The translations under genes and the position numbers were made by a program. This document shows, piece by piece, positions 54,201 through 62,399 of a stretch of DNA of 64,000 nucleotides. The notes under the pieces are model-generated. The model ran no database searches, was not told the origin of the DNA, and worked only from the letters and a program-made list of their open reading frames with translations. The DNA is taken from the NCBI RefSeq assembly GCF_026250525.1, contig NZ_CP111058.1, positions 1 through 64,000 on the forward strand. Direction: 5' to 3'. Within the stretch, counting starts at the first letter, position 1, and every line of letters begins with the position of its first letter. The stretch comes from Chondrinema litorale (lineage in GTDB: Bacteria; Bacteroidota; Bacteroidia; Cytophagales; Flammeovirgaceae).

Positions 54201-54551
54201 ATCGATATTCATTACCCAGATGTTGTCTCCCCCACCAGCATCACTGGTAAAAGATATTTTGCTTCCATCAGGGCTAAATCTTGGTTGCACTTCAAAAGGC
54301 AAACCTGATCTTAAAGCGGTTGCTTTGCCGCCACTGGTAGACATAATATATATGTCGCCTAACATATCGAAAGCAATCTTGCTTCCATCTGGACTTACGT
54401 CGAGGTTCATCCAAGTACCTTCGGTGGTAGATAAGTTTAGTTCTTTAAAATTCCATTCTCCGGTAGGCTCAGCTACATCCCAGTCTTTTTTATCCTGAGC
54501 TGTTACCAAACCGGCAGTGCATAGCATAAGAAAGAAATATATATATTTCAT
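51273..54551 (-). CDS. Secreted beta-propeller/amidohydrolase fusion protein
   Basis: A 1092-aa protein with signal peptide (1-18). Residues about 30-620 are TolB/PD40-type propeller repeats (SPDGSKIAFDMLGDIYIMSTSGGKATAL and ten or more like units). Residues about 650-1060 are an amidohydrolase: GIIAFTGATIITMEGDQVIENGTIVINGNKIEAIG, MPGLVDVHAHVSAFG with the metal His pair, HGLGAHWELWMLQQGGMTNLEALKAATINGADYLGI, and LKEGKLADIIVLDKNPLEDI. The tail VGCSCEADH has two Cys and a His near the end. Such fusions are secreted dipeptidase/deacylase-like enzymes of unknown substrate. Confidence 0.9.
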   Translation of the reverse strand: MKYIYFFLMLCTAGLVTAQDKKDWDVAEPTGEWNFKELNLSTTEGTWMNLDVSPDGSKIAFDMLGDIYIMSTSGGKATALRSGLPFEVQPRFSPDGSKISFTSDAGGGDNIWVMNIDGSEAHQVTKEDFRLLNNAVWTPDGNYLIARKHFTSGRSLGAGEMWMYHITGGSGMQLTKRRNDQQDVNEPYVSPDGKYLYYCEDVYPGGYFQYNKDPNSQIYQVKRYGMEDGETLTITGGPGGACRPTISNNGKYLAFVKRVRTKTVLYLHDLSTGEEWPIYDKLNKDQQEAWAIFGTYSNFDWSPDDKFIYFWAEGKIKKIDVSSLAVSDVPFEVENTIKIAEALKFKRDINPDQFEVKDIRNAVTSPDGKMLVFNALGHLYKKQLPNGTPERITTAKEFEFEPAFSADGATLVYVTWDDEELGAVKKLALKERKSQPVTITTEKGVYRSPALSPDAKTVVFVKESGNGILGGTFDKKPGIYTISINGGEAKRIKQGGEYPQFNVKGDRIFFQTGGYFFGNLTKHLKSVNLQGDDEQTHVESKYANRLIPSPDNKWVAFINLHKAYLAPLPLSGQTLNIDPNSKSVPVAVITRDAGINLHWSADSKKIHWTLGDEYFTNDINERFTFLEGSPDSIPPIDTVGVKVALTVDTYKPEGIIAFTGATIITMEGDQVIENGTIVINGNKIEAIGEDSSVTVPKGAKVYDAEGKTIMPGLVDVHAHVSAFGYGITPQKHWPLYANLAYGVTTAHDPSANTETVFALSELIKSGDMNGPRLFSTGIILYGADGDFKAKVNNIEDARSALRRTKAFGAFSVKSYNQPRRNQRQQIIQAARELNMLVVPEGGSTFYHNISMVMDGHTGIEHNIPVAPVYKDVLELWGASNSGYTPTLIVNYGGLNGEYYFYQHTNVWENEKLLNFYPRGMIDSRSRYRTMAPEEEYENGHILVSQTCKALADHGVKVNLGAHGQLHGLGAHWELWMLQQGGMTNLEALKAATINGADYLGIDAQVGSLKEGKLADIIVLDKNPLEDIQNTNSVVYTMVNGRLFDSATMNEIGNKEETRTQFYWENNKYNQAFNWHESAESYMRVGCSCEADH

Positions 54552-54632
54552 AAGTAAGTGATTGTTTTTAAAGCCCGCAAGTTAATATATAGCAGATTAG
54601 GAAAGAAGAAAGAATTGACTAGGATTAGGGAA

Positions 54633-56210
54633 TTAATACCCATGATACAAATATAAAGCACCGTAAGACCAGTTAGGTCCTTCTAATCCGGGATAGTTGA
54701 ATCTGTCCATCATTAAAGCCACATATCTGAAAGGAAAACCTTCTGGCAATTCCACCACATTTGGCCAAACTCTGGTGCCAGATTCGGCATCCCAAGGCGG
54801 TAAATCCATGTCCAAAATTCCTGCTTCTTTCAGGTCTGGATAAGTGTAAATATGAATTTTGCGGTCGCTACTGCCAGAAAATGCATATCGCTTCCCACCT
54901 ACTTTTTGGATGGATGTACCAGTAGAATTATAGTTTACTGGCCCTGCAATGAGTTTATAACCTTTATTCCAAGTGTCTGATTCTAGCATCACAGCTTTAT
55001 AACCTTCGTGATTTTCGCAGGTCAGAATTCTCCACTTATTAACCTCTGAATCAAACAAAATGTGCGGGTCTTCAATATCTCCTACAATGCCAAAAGGTGT
55101 GGCATTCATTACCGAAAAACCAAAACGCGGATCTTTTTTGCTTTCAACTGCTAGCAATTGCTTTTCTTCTTCTGGGTTGGCAAAAGCACTAAAGCCTGTA
55201 GTTAATCCTCTCCAAATACCTGCTTTTCTATCGTAAAAAATATGCGATGCAATTTCATTTCGAAGCAAACCATCATTTCTGTCAAAGAGAATTACACCTT
55301 CGAGTTTGAGGTTAAATGTGGTGGGATCTAGACTAAAAACTCCTTCAATATGATGTGGCAATGCTCGCCCTCGAATCGACATGGTGTACCAAATTTTATC
55401 GTCTTCCAAAAAAGGCGCACCATCTTCGTAAGTAATGGCTCTTATATCTGCCAAGCCCATACCTGTGCTGAGCGCCGAACTTACTTTGTTTATAATTACC
55501 TCTCCACTATTGATTCCCAGATACAAACTCGACTGAAAGCTATTGATATATTGCTTTTTGCGTAGATCAATTGATTGGCTAAAATCACTCTGCCCGATAG
55601 GTATTGGTAAAGCATCATTCTGAAGATAAAGTACCATACCGCTACCCAACATTTGCAAAATCAGCTTGCCAGAAAGTTTACCGTTCAAGTTAGTTGTACC
55701 TTTAGTAGCGATAGATTCATTCACTATTTCTTTAGCATCTTTCATGATTCGCTGCTTCACATCAACCAAATCATTATTATTAAACTTGATGCTAATAAAG
55801 AATTGCGTGGATTTTTCGGCATTGGCAAACTCAAAACCCATTTCTCCTTCTCCTTTGCACTCAGCCAGATCAATTGTGTAAGTCGCAAAAGGATTGAAGC
55901 CCGCAAACCAAATCGAGCTTTGTGTTGCCGTTTCTGACTTAATTGAAAGTTGGTGATTTAGAACTTGTATATCGGCATGCGTTTCCAGATAATGCTTTGT
56001 GGGAAACATGGCAGACATTCCGATAATCTCTTTCGGGTTTAACTCTGCCAGTGGAATGTTTTGCGCTTCATCAAAAATAAATCGACGTACACCTTGCCTC
56101 ACAAATTTGATGTTTTCAGGAGTGGTTTGGCTTTGAGCAATTAATATTGAATTGAAGACACATAAGAATAGTAATAGCAAAATGAATTGCTGTTTGTATT
56201 TCATTTTCAT
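54633..56210 (-). CDS. Secreted GH43-like five-bladed propeller protein
   Basis: A 525-aa protein with signal peptide (1-25, ending IAQ). The first 220 residues form a domain rich in strands with no known motif; the last 280 residues have the repeated layout of a five-bladed beta-propeller related to GH43/GH32, with DDKIWYTMSIRGRALPHHIEGV, FGIVGDIEDPHILFDSEVNKWRIL, GKRYAFSGSSDRKIHIYTYPDL and SYGALYLYHGY. The Asp of IEDPH is a likely catalytic-type residue. Not assigned to a specific glycan. Confidence 0.6.
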   Translation of the reverse strand: MKMKYKQQFILLLLFLCVFNSILIAQSQTTPENIKFVRQGVRRFIFDEAQNIPLAELNPKEIIGMSAMFPTKHYLETHADIQVLNHQLSIKSETATQSSIWFAGFNPFATYTIDLAECKGEGEMGFEFANAEKSTQFFISIKFNNNDLVDVKQRIMKDAKEIVNESIATKGTTNLNGKLSGKLILQMLGSGMVLYLQNDALPIPIGQSDFSQSIDLRKKQYINSFQSSLYLGINSGEVIINKVSSALSTGMGLADIRAITYEDGAPFLEDDKIWYTMSIRGRALPHHIEGVFSLDPTTFNLKLEGVILFDRNDGLLRNEIASHIFYDRKAGIWRGLTTGFSAFANPEEEKQLLAVESKKDPRFGFSVMNATPFGIVGDIEDPHILFDSEVNKWRILTCENHEGYKAVMLESDTWNKGYKLIAGPVNYNSTGTSIQKVGGKRYAFSGSSDRKIHIYTYPDLKEAGILDMDLPPWDAESGTRVWPNVVELPEGFPFRYVALMMDRFNYPGLEGPNWSYGALYLYHGY

Positions 56211-56304
56211 GTTAAATAATTAGTAAAGTAGCTAAGATTAAAAAGTTAGTTTGATTTTCTATTTGTTAATTCAAAATGCATTTTAGCAAGTAATTCGGGC
56301 AGTT

Positions 56305-56649
56305 TTAATTGTTTATCCATTCAATATCGTGATCAACTTCTCCTTCTTCAATTTCACCAACTTTAAACCCTAAAACTTCTGTAGCTATTTGCTTAAATTC
56401 AGCTTTCCATTTATTCCATTCATCTAAGTTCATATTTGCTGAAAGTTGAAGTCCAGATGGTTCAAGAGAAGCTAAAATCGATTTCTCATAATTATTATAA
56501 CTAAACCAATATGGAATACCTTCTTCTCCATTACCATTTCCCCCGAAACCAATCCAACCCGTCATTTTTTCATAAACCAATGGTACTTTATCCCAAATCT
56601 CTTTAGGTAAATCATATCTAATATTCAAATTACATTGATGATATTCCAT
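56305..56649 (-). CDS. Small acidic immunity-like protein
   Basis: A 114-aa cytosolic acidic protein. PKEIWDKVPLVYEKMTGWIGFGGNGNGEEGIPYWF and SILASLEPSGLQLSANMNLDEWNKWKAEFKQIATEVLGFKVGEIEEGEVDHDIEW show a compact alpha/beta fold with a Gly-rich loop. Size and charge resemble the immunity-like genes at 46515-48105, but the hairpin repeat is not near it. No family named. Confidence 0.5.
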   Translation of the reverse strand: MEYHQCNLNIRYDLPKEIWDKVPLVYEKMTGWIGFGGNGNGEEGIPYWFSYNNYEKSILASLEPSGLQLSANMNLDEWNKWKAEFKQIATEVLGFKVGEIEEGEVDHDIEWINN

Positions 56650-56699
56650 TTTGTTATATAACAGACACTCACATTATATATAGTGTATTTTTCAACACA

Positions 56700-58556
56700 T
56701 CACAGTTCTTCAATTTCTGGCAAAATATTGATTCCGCTTCTCCTCATCAATTCGCTGGCATTAAAATCTTTACAAATGCCATCGGTAATTTTATAGTTAA
56801 AGAGCATCTCACCATCTTTTATTTCGCTATTGAAACTATAATTGGCGACCATCATGTGTTTGCCTGCAAGTTTGGCCAACTCTAAATCGTGAGTAGAAAT
56901 AATACCAAATGCGTTTAACTCACTCAACTGTTTTATCAGCGAAACACCGCCTTTATATCTATCTTTAGAGTTTGTTCCTTTAAACATTTCGTCGAGTAAA
57001 AAGAAAATCGGTTTGCCACTGGTAATCAATTCGAGCAATTGCTCTATCCTTTTTAATTCGGCATAAAAAGAAGAGACACCTTCTTCCAGATTGTCTTGCG
57101 TACGCATACTGGTAAAAAGTTGTAACAAAGAAACGCTTGCAGTTGTAGCGCAGCAAGGTGCGCCTGTAAAAGCCAACACCATATTAATACCCAATGTGCG
57201 TAAAAAGGTGCTTTTACCGGCCATGTTTGAGCCAGTGATCATGGCGATTTCTCCTCGCTTATCCAGATGGAAAGTATTAGTAACTCGCTTGTCTTTATTA
57301 AGCAATGGATGCCCTAATTCTTCAAAATGAATTTGGTATGGCTCTGCCGCAATTTCTGGAAAAGCATACTCTGGATTAGAATAATGAAAACCCGCCAAGC
57401 TATTTAATGCCTCAAACTCGCTTACAGCATCTGCCCATTTTTTTAGGTAAGCACTGTTTTTTACCTTCCATTTTTCTGCTTGAATGATTAAGTAAATATC
57501 GATGAGCCAGAAAATATTGATTAGTCCATAAAAAGCATTTTTACCCATCGATTCTTTACTCACACCTCTATGCTGGAAGAACTCTAAAATATTAACCAAC
57601 TTCCCAATCTCATCTGCTGCTGAATATTTATCTTGCCTAAATACTGACTTTAGTTTTTGTAGTAAGCCTGAATTGAATTGTTCATTTTCGATTTTAACAA
57701 TCAGTTCTTTATAACCTCCTAAAGTTTTTAAATGCTTATCGTTATCCTTGGCAATTTCATCAGCATTCTTTCTAACCCTATTAATAATCATCTGATTAAT
57801 AGCCACAAAAACACCCAGAATAAGCATGGCAATGATGGCAGGTTTAGAGTAGCCAAAGCTGATAAACTGAGCTAAAAAATACACTAAAGCTATTGAAGAG
57901 CAAATGGCTAACACACCTTCTATCAACAAGTATTTAGTTTGACTTTCTAATAAATGTACCGGCTTGCTAATCCAGTTTAACAGGTGGTTTACATCCGATT
58001 TAGCATTTTTAAAATGCATACCCGTTGCCTCAAAATCTTGTCGCCAGTCTAACCTTGGAGCGAGTTCTTTTACAGCTTCTTGCCTTTCTTCAATGATTGA
58101 TTTAGAAGCCGGAGCCAATAACCATTCTGCAAGAAGTAAACTCCCCGATTCGGTGGTGGTTCTGTTGAGTAATTGAAAAAGTGAATGCGTACCAAAGGTA
58201 TCTATATCGGCAATGTAAGGATGCGCTCTTTTGATAAAATCTTTACCAGATTCAAATTCTGCTAGCTTGTTTTCAAGTCGCTGTATCTCCTGCTCATTTA
58301 TCTCTTTGAGAAACTTCGTATGCTTATACTTATAATCTGTGCGGTTATATCGCTTTACCAGATAAACAAAACCTGCAACGCAAACAATTGCTGTCAGTAT
58401 TAAACCAAGCAAGATGCGTTCATTTGCCAGAAACACAATTAATGCAAATGCTGCAATAAAAAATATTACCCTCCACAAAGATAGATTACTTAACACCTTT
58501 GCCAGCAACTCACTTTCTTCTACGTACTTCTTTATATTACTATGGTATATATCCAT
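56700..58556 (-). CDS. Membrane-anchored MutS-family ATPase
   Basis: A 618-aa protein. Two helices at about 28-48 and 49-68 and a second pair near 209-258 cross the membrane. Residues about 80-380 contain MutS core/lever-like helices (FGTHSLFQLLNRTTTESGSLLLAEWLLAP), and residues about 437-618 the MutS ATPase: Walker A TGSNMAGKST (441-450), FTGAPCCATTASVSLLQLFTSMRTQDNLEEGVSSF, Walker B PIFFLLDEMFKGTNS and IISTHDLELAK. It lacks the mismatch-recognition domain and the MutS2 Smr nuclease. A role in DNA repair is unlikely for a membrane-bound form; the function is open. Confidence 0.88.
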   Translation of the reverse strand: MDIYHSNIKKYVEESELLAKVLSNLSLWRVIFFIAAFALIVFLANERILLGLILTAIVCVAGFVYLVKRYNRTDYKYKHTKFLKEINEQEIQRLENKLAEFESGKDFIKRAHPYIADIDTFGTHSLFQLLNRTTTESGSLLLAEWLLAPASKSIIEERQEAVKELAPRLDWRQDFEATGMHFKNAKSDVNHLLNWISKPVHLLESQTKYLLIEGVLAICSSIALVYFLAQFISFGYSKPAIIAMLILGVFVAINQMIINRVRKNADEIAKDNDKHLKTLGGYKELIVKIENEQFNSGLLQKLKSVFRQDKYSAADEIGKLVNILEFFQHRGVSKESMGKNAFYGLINIFWLIDIYLIIQAEKWKVKNSAYLKKWADAVSEFEALNSLAGFHYSNPEYAFPEIAAEPYQIHFEELGHPLLNKDKRVTNTFHLDKRGEIAMITGSNMAGKSTFLRTLGINMVLAFTGAPCCATTASVSLLQLFTSMRTQDNLEEGVSSFYAELKRIEQLLELITSGKPIFFLLDEMFKGTNSKDRYKGGVSLIKQLSELNAFGIISTHDLELAKLAGKHMMVANYSFNSEIKDGEMLFNYKITDGICKDFNASELMRRSGINILPEIEEL

Positions 58557-58693
58557 CTGCCTTTCTACTTATAAATTTTGCTGAAAATGTGGTTCAAGTC
58601 TAAAAAAAGCAAGCTAATGAGCTATTATTTAGCCATGAATTACATCTTTACAATCCAAATATAAGCGTCTTTTAAGACAGAAAAATAGAATAT

Positions 58694-59293
58694 TTAGCCT
58701 CTCAACCTTTTAATTTCAGATTCTAGGGTTTTAATGTATTCTTGTTGTGCAGAAAATAAATCTTCCATTTCTTCTGCTGAGTATCTTGGCTTAATATGTT
58801 GTGGGCAATTCCAATTAAATGCTTTTACATGAAACAGCATCACTCGCTTAGCACTGTATCGGTAATTACTTAGCTGAAGTTTCTCTGTAATTTCTGGTTT
58901 CTCATCCAAAGCTAAAATCTCAGTTTCGGCATAAATTTTCAATCGCGTTTTTGAAGGGTAATCCATCAAAAAAAGTGATACTTTATTATTATGTTGGATG
59001 TTACCTGTAGATATGTATTGCTTGTTACCGCTAAAATCTAAAAAGCCTAAAGTTTGGGAATTTAATACCTTTAAAAATCCTTTGGGTCCACCTCTATGTT
59101 GGATGTAAGGAAAGCCATTTTCGCCATAGGTTGCCAGATAAAAGCTATCTCTATTTTGGATATGCCTTGCTTCTCGTACAGATAAACCATCATCATTGGT
59201 AAACTGCTCCATTCTCTCATAGCTTTTCCGACTCCCATTTTGTTCCTGCAATTTCTTTACAGCATCTGTAAATGCCAATTTTGCATAATTCAT
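58694..59293 (-). CDS. PNPOx-like flavin-binding split-barrel protein
   Basis: A 199-aa protein starting at MNYAKLAFTD (59293). DSFYLATYGENGFPYIQHRGGPKGFLKVL, LGFLDFSGNKQYISTGNIQHNNKVSLFLMDYP and RLKIYAETEIL are the blocks of the pyridoxamine 5'-phosphate oxidase-related family, which bind FMN (HRGGP, GNKQY). The tail is an amphipathic helix. It follows the GAPDH gene by 75 bases on the same strand and is probably in the TetR-controlled unit. Not a pyridoxamine oxidase proper; a flavin or F420-type reductase is likely. Confidence 0.85.
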   Translation of the reverse strand: MNYAKLAFTDAVKKLQEQNGSRKSYERMEQFTNDDGLSVREARHIQNRDSFYLATYGENGFPYIQHRGGPKGFLKVLNSQTLGFLDFSGNKQYISTGNIQHNNKVSLFLMDYPSKTRLKIYAETEILALDEKPEITEKLQLSNYRYSAKRVMLFHVKAFNWNCPQHIKPRYSAEEMEDLFSAQQEYIKTLESEIKRLRG

Positions 59294-59368
59294 TTGAGTA
59301 GAAATTTGTGTAAAAAAGCCGGAAGAATAGCTGCTTGCACAACACATCTTCCGGTAAAATGGATAGTG

Positions 59369-60355
59369 TTATAGTTCGAGAATCTGTCTGATCATTTGAT
59401 TGGTAAAACCCCATTCGTTGTCGTACCATGTTAAAACTTTCAGTAAATCTCCATCAACTACTTTGGTCATAGATAAATCGGCTACAGAAGCATAAGGACT
59501 TTTAATAATATCAGAAGAAACTATTGGATCGTTCGTCACCGTGAAAACTTTTTGATAGCGATCAGTCTTAGCTTCTTGCGTTAATATTTCGTTGACTTCT
59601 TGTGCAGATGTTGGGCGATCTGTCACGATGGTTATGTCAGAGATAGAACCTACAGCAACTGGAACCCTAATTGCCAAACCATCGAACTTGCCAGCGTATT
59701 CTGGTAAAGCTTTGGTGGTCGCTACAGCAGCACCAGTCGTAGTTGGAATTAAGTTGTTTAATCCTGATCTACCCATTCGCATATCTCTTCCGGGTAAATC
59801 GACAGTTTTGTTAGAAGCAGTATTCGCATGGATGGTGGTCATAATCGCTTTTTTAATGCCCACTCGTCTACCTAAAATTTCAATCACTGGACTGATATTA
59901 TTGGTGGTACAGCTAGCGCAAGAGAAAATACTCACCTTTCCATCATCAGTATTTACACCATGCACTACTGTTGGTAGATTGGCACTTTTAGTAGGCCCAG
60001 AAAGCACTACTGTTTTTGCTCCCGCTTTAATGTGTTTAGACGCATTTTCTTCTGAAGTAAAAATCCCAGTACTTTCGATAACCACATCGACTTTTAGTGC
60101 AGACCAAGGAAGTTTTTCAGGATCTTTTTCATTCAGAAACATAATTTTCTGATCGCCTATAATCAAGCCTTCTTCTTTTACCTCAATCTCTTTATCGTAA
60201 TTGCCGTGTACACTGTCGTACCTAAGCAAATATGCGATACTGTCAATTGGTGCAATATCATTTACTGCCACTAATTCGAGTTCTGGAGTATCTAAAATTA
60301 TTTTAAGGGAAGTTCTTCCTATTCTTCCCATTCCATTAATTGCAATTCTTTTCAT
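59369..60355 (-). CDS. Glyceraldehyde-3-phosphate dehydrogenase-like enzyme, diverged
   Basis: A 328-aa GAPDH-family protein: IAINGMGRIGRTSLK (NAD fold), VAVNDIAP with Asp33 favouring NAD, SCASCTTNN with catalytic Cys149, PTTTGAA, and the C-terminal WYDNEWGFTNQMI. It departs from glycolytic GAPDH where HAYTxxQ should be: the text is HANTASNKTVDLPGRDMRMGR, so the conserved Tyr and Gln are lost. That points to an altered substrate. With a TetR regulator and a PNPOx-like protein beside it, it is probably a stress-inducible paralogue, perhaps acting on another phosphorylated aldehyde. Confidence 0.85.
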   Translation of the reverse strand: MKRIAINGMGRIGRTSLKIILDTPELELVAVNDIAPIDSIAYLLRYDSVHGNYDKEIEVKEEGLIIGDQKIMFLNEKDPEKLPWSALKVDVVIESTGIFTSEENASKHIKAGAKTVVLSGPTKSANLPTVVHGVNTDDGKVSIFSCASCTTNNISPVIEILGRRVGIKKAIMTTIHANTASNKTVDLPGRDMRMGRSGLNNLIPTTTGAAVATTKALPEYAGKFDGLAIRVPVAVGSISDITIVTDRPTSAQEVNEILTQEAKTDRYQKVFTVTNDPIVSSDIIKSPYASVADLSMTKVVDGDLLKVLTWYDNEWGFTNQMIRQILEL

Positions 60356-60664
60356 TGTATTTATATGTTTTAGGTGATTCTATTTCAATAAGTTAGCTAA
60401 AGCTTTTCTTTAGTCTGCAAATTCGTCTTGAAAGGAAATACTTCGTTAATTTTTCAGCCCGTAGCTTTTGCTACGAACTTCTAAATTGCCTTGTCTTTCC
60501 TTCCATTACTTTATTTTCAACTCAAAACAAAAACTGTAGTTAACTTAGGCATAAACTGCCTGCTGGTAAATTGATTAATTATCAAAATGCTTGTACTTTT
60601 TCTTTATTCTTGAAATAAATACATACAGACAAGTCTGTTCTTTTTTATTTAAATTTTTTTAGCT
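60356..60664 (-). promoter_or_regulatory. 309-bp upstream region of the GAPDH-like gene
   Basis: This gap holds a perfect hairpin CGTAGC-TTTT-GCTACG at 60460-60475 and the operator at 60625-60638. The rest is AT-rich; I see no small gene. The distance of operator to start (270 bases) implies a long leader. Confidence 0.45.
60625..60638. promoter_or_regulatory. TetR operator, GAPDH-side copy
   Basis: ACAGAC-AA-GTCTGT inverted repeat with a 2-base spacer, matching the arms of the site upstream of the tetR gene. Confidence 0.65.
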
Positions 60665-61225
60665 TTAACCTAATAATTTTCTACAGGTTTCTTTAGCTGT
60701 TTTAATTGGCCATCCGTCTTGTTGGATTTGCGTCATAATGATTGCCCCTTCCATTAAAACCATAATTTCATCACCTAATTTTTCGGCTTCTTCGATTGTA
60801 TGCTCCCCACCACTTTTAATCAGGTTTTGAATCCAGTTGCGACGTTCGTCTTTTTGATTTCTTACTTTATCTCTAATTTTTATATGATCTTTCGGTAGAT
60901 CGGTAATAATATTCTGAAAAACACAGCCTCTAAAATTGACCGAACTGAGCCAGTCGTATAAATAGTCAAATCCAGCCAAAGCCTTTTCTTTATAGTTAGG
61001 TTTATCCGCTACATATTCAGCCATTTTTACAAAACCAATTTGGTGTCTTCTCTCCAAATAAGCAACCGCAATATCTTCTTTCGACCTAAAGTGTTGGTAC
61101 ATACTCGCCTTAGCCACTCCAGCTTCTTCAATTATTTTATTAATCCCTGTTTGGTTATACCCATCATAATAAAATAATCTAGAGGCAGTATCAATAATTC
61201 TTTCCTTCACTCCTGGCTTTTTCAT
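60665..61225 (-). CDS. TetR/AcrR-family transcription repressor
   Basis: A 186-aa regulator. The N-terminal helix-turn-helix is KERIIDTASRLFYYDGYNQTGINKIIEEAGVAKASMYQHFRSKEDIAVAYLERR, followed by an all-helical ligand domain (FRGCVFQNIITDLP with a Cys, GAIIMTQIQQDGW). Inverted repeats with the same arms lie 34 bases before its start and in front of the GAPDH gene, so it probably represses both and is released by a small, perhaps electrophilic, compound. Cys residues in the ligand domain could sense electrophiles as in NemR, but this is inference. Confidence 0.92.
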   Translation of the reverse strand: MKKPGVKERIIDTASRLFYYDGYNQTGINKIIEEAGVAKASMYQHFRSKEDIAVAYLERRHQIGFVKMAEYVADKPNYKEKALAGFDYLYDWLSSVNFRGCVFQNIITDLPKDHIKIRDKVRNQKDERRNWIQNLIKSGGEHTIEEAEKLGDEIMVLMEGAIIMTQIQQDGWPIKTAKETCRKLLG

Positions 61226-61258
61226 ATAACAAATGTATGCGGAATTATTTTCAAAAAC

Positions 61259-61276
61259 AAACAGACTTGTCTGTTT
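61259..61276. promoter_or_regulatory. TetR operator, autoregulatory copy
   Basis: AAACAGAC-TT-GTCTGTTT, perfect 8-bp arms with a 2-base spacer, 34 bases upstream of the tetR start. It shares ACAGAC/GTCTGT with the site at 60625. Confidence 0.75.
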
Positions 61277-61299
61277 TATGTATTAACTGAATTTATGCT

Positions 61300-61458
61300 T
61301 CAATAAAAATTTGAAATACCCTTATCAAACTCAATGGTATCCTGTCCTGCATAAGGGTATAAGCTAAGTTTTAGCCATTTCCCATTAAATTCTGAAGATT
61401 GACTACAAGAAGTTATAAATAAAGTAAATAGTGTAAGTAGTTTGAAAATGCTGTTCAT
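61300..61458 (-). CDS. Short lipoprotein, possibly truncated
   Basis: A 52-aa frame starting at MNSIFKLL (61458): lipobox ITS-C, then SEFNGKWLKLSLYPYAGQDTIEFDKGISNFY and a stop. This looks like the first strands of a lipocalin-like domain (FNGKWxLxxL) cut short, so it is probably the remnant of a larger lipoprotein gene or a very small lipoprotein. Confidence 0.4.
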   Translation of the reverse strand: MNSIFKLLTLFTLFITSCSQSSEFNGKWLKLSLYPYAGQDTIEFDKGISNFY

Positions 61459-61618
61459 AATTGGTTGAGTCTTTTCTTTGTTAGTATCCTTTATCAGTGT
61501 AATTATTACCAGTACTTGATTTAAAAAAATTGAAGAAATAAAATCATCTATCACTTTCGAAGAAATAATTCAATATTTTTAGTCCTTAAATAACTAAACC
61601 CTAAGCACTATACTATTA

Positions 61619-62272
61619 ATGATCAGTCTCTCTTATGCTCCAATTAAAGAATTTTTTGAATTGGGTTATTGGCAATACATCAAGTTTTTCGAAAAAAAAT
61701 TAAGTAACCACCACTATGAATATTTTTTTACAGAATACTTTTCCTTACCAAAATCTTTCTATAATGATAAGAAGGTATTAGATATTGGCTGTGGTCCTAG
61801 AGGCTCACTCGAATGGGCTAATATGACAAAAGAAAGGATTGGACTTGACCCTCTTGTAGACAAATACATCAAGATGGGAGCAGATAAACACCAAATGAAG
61901 TATGAAAAGGCTTATGTGGAAAAAATGCCGTTTTCTGATAATTATTTTGATGTTGTAAGCTCATTTAACTCTATAGATCATGTTGAAAACCTAGCTAAAT
62001 CTTGTAGCGAAATTAGTAGAATTCTTAAACCCGGAGGTATATTCCTGCTCATTGTAGATATTCATAGCTATCCAACTTTTACAGAACCTCAAATGCTTGA
62101 GTGGTCATTTATAAAAGATTACTTTGCTAAGTTTGAAATACTAGAAGAAAAACATTTAGAAGTTGTACATAAAAACCGTATTTATGAAAACCTCCGAACC
62201 AATAAAGTTATGAAAAAGCAAAAGTCTAATGGGGTACTTACGGCAATGATTAAAAAACCAGTGCTGCCTTAA
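61619..62272 (+). CDS. Class I SAM-dependent methyltransferase
   Basis: A 217-aa enzyme. KKVLDIGCGPRGSLEW (51-66) is the S-adenosylmethionine-binding motif I, RIGLDPLVDKYI motif II with the ribose-binding Asp, VEKMPFSDNYFDVVSSFNSIDHVENLAKSCSEISRILKPGGIFLLIVDIH motifs III-IV. No target-specific domain is visible, so the substrate is unknown. It stands alone on the plus strand. Confidence 0.88.
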   Translation: MISLSYAPIKEFFELGYWQYIKFFEKKLSNHHYEYFFTEYFSLPKSFYNDKKVLDIGCGPRGSLEWANMTKERIGLDPLVDKYIKMGADKHQMKYEKAYVEKMPFSDNYFDVVSSFNSIDHVENLAKSCSEISRILKPGGIFLLIVDIHSYPTFTEPQMLEWSFIKDYFAKFEILEEKHLEVVHKNRIYENLRTNKVMKKQKSNGVLTAMIKKPVLP

Positions 62273-62399
62273 ATATTACCAATAGATTAAAAATACTTCC
62301 TCCGAGAACTTTTATTTTTAATTACTCAAATATTGTATTAAGTTGAGCTAATTATTGAAAATGATAAATTAACTCGAACCTATTTAAACTATCTCTGAC

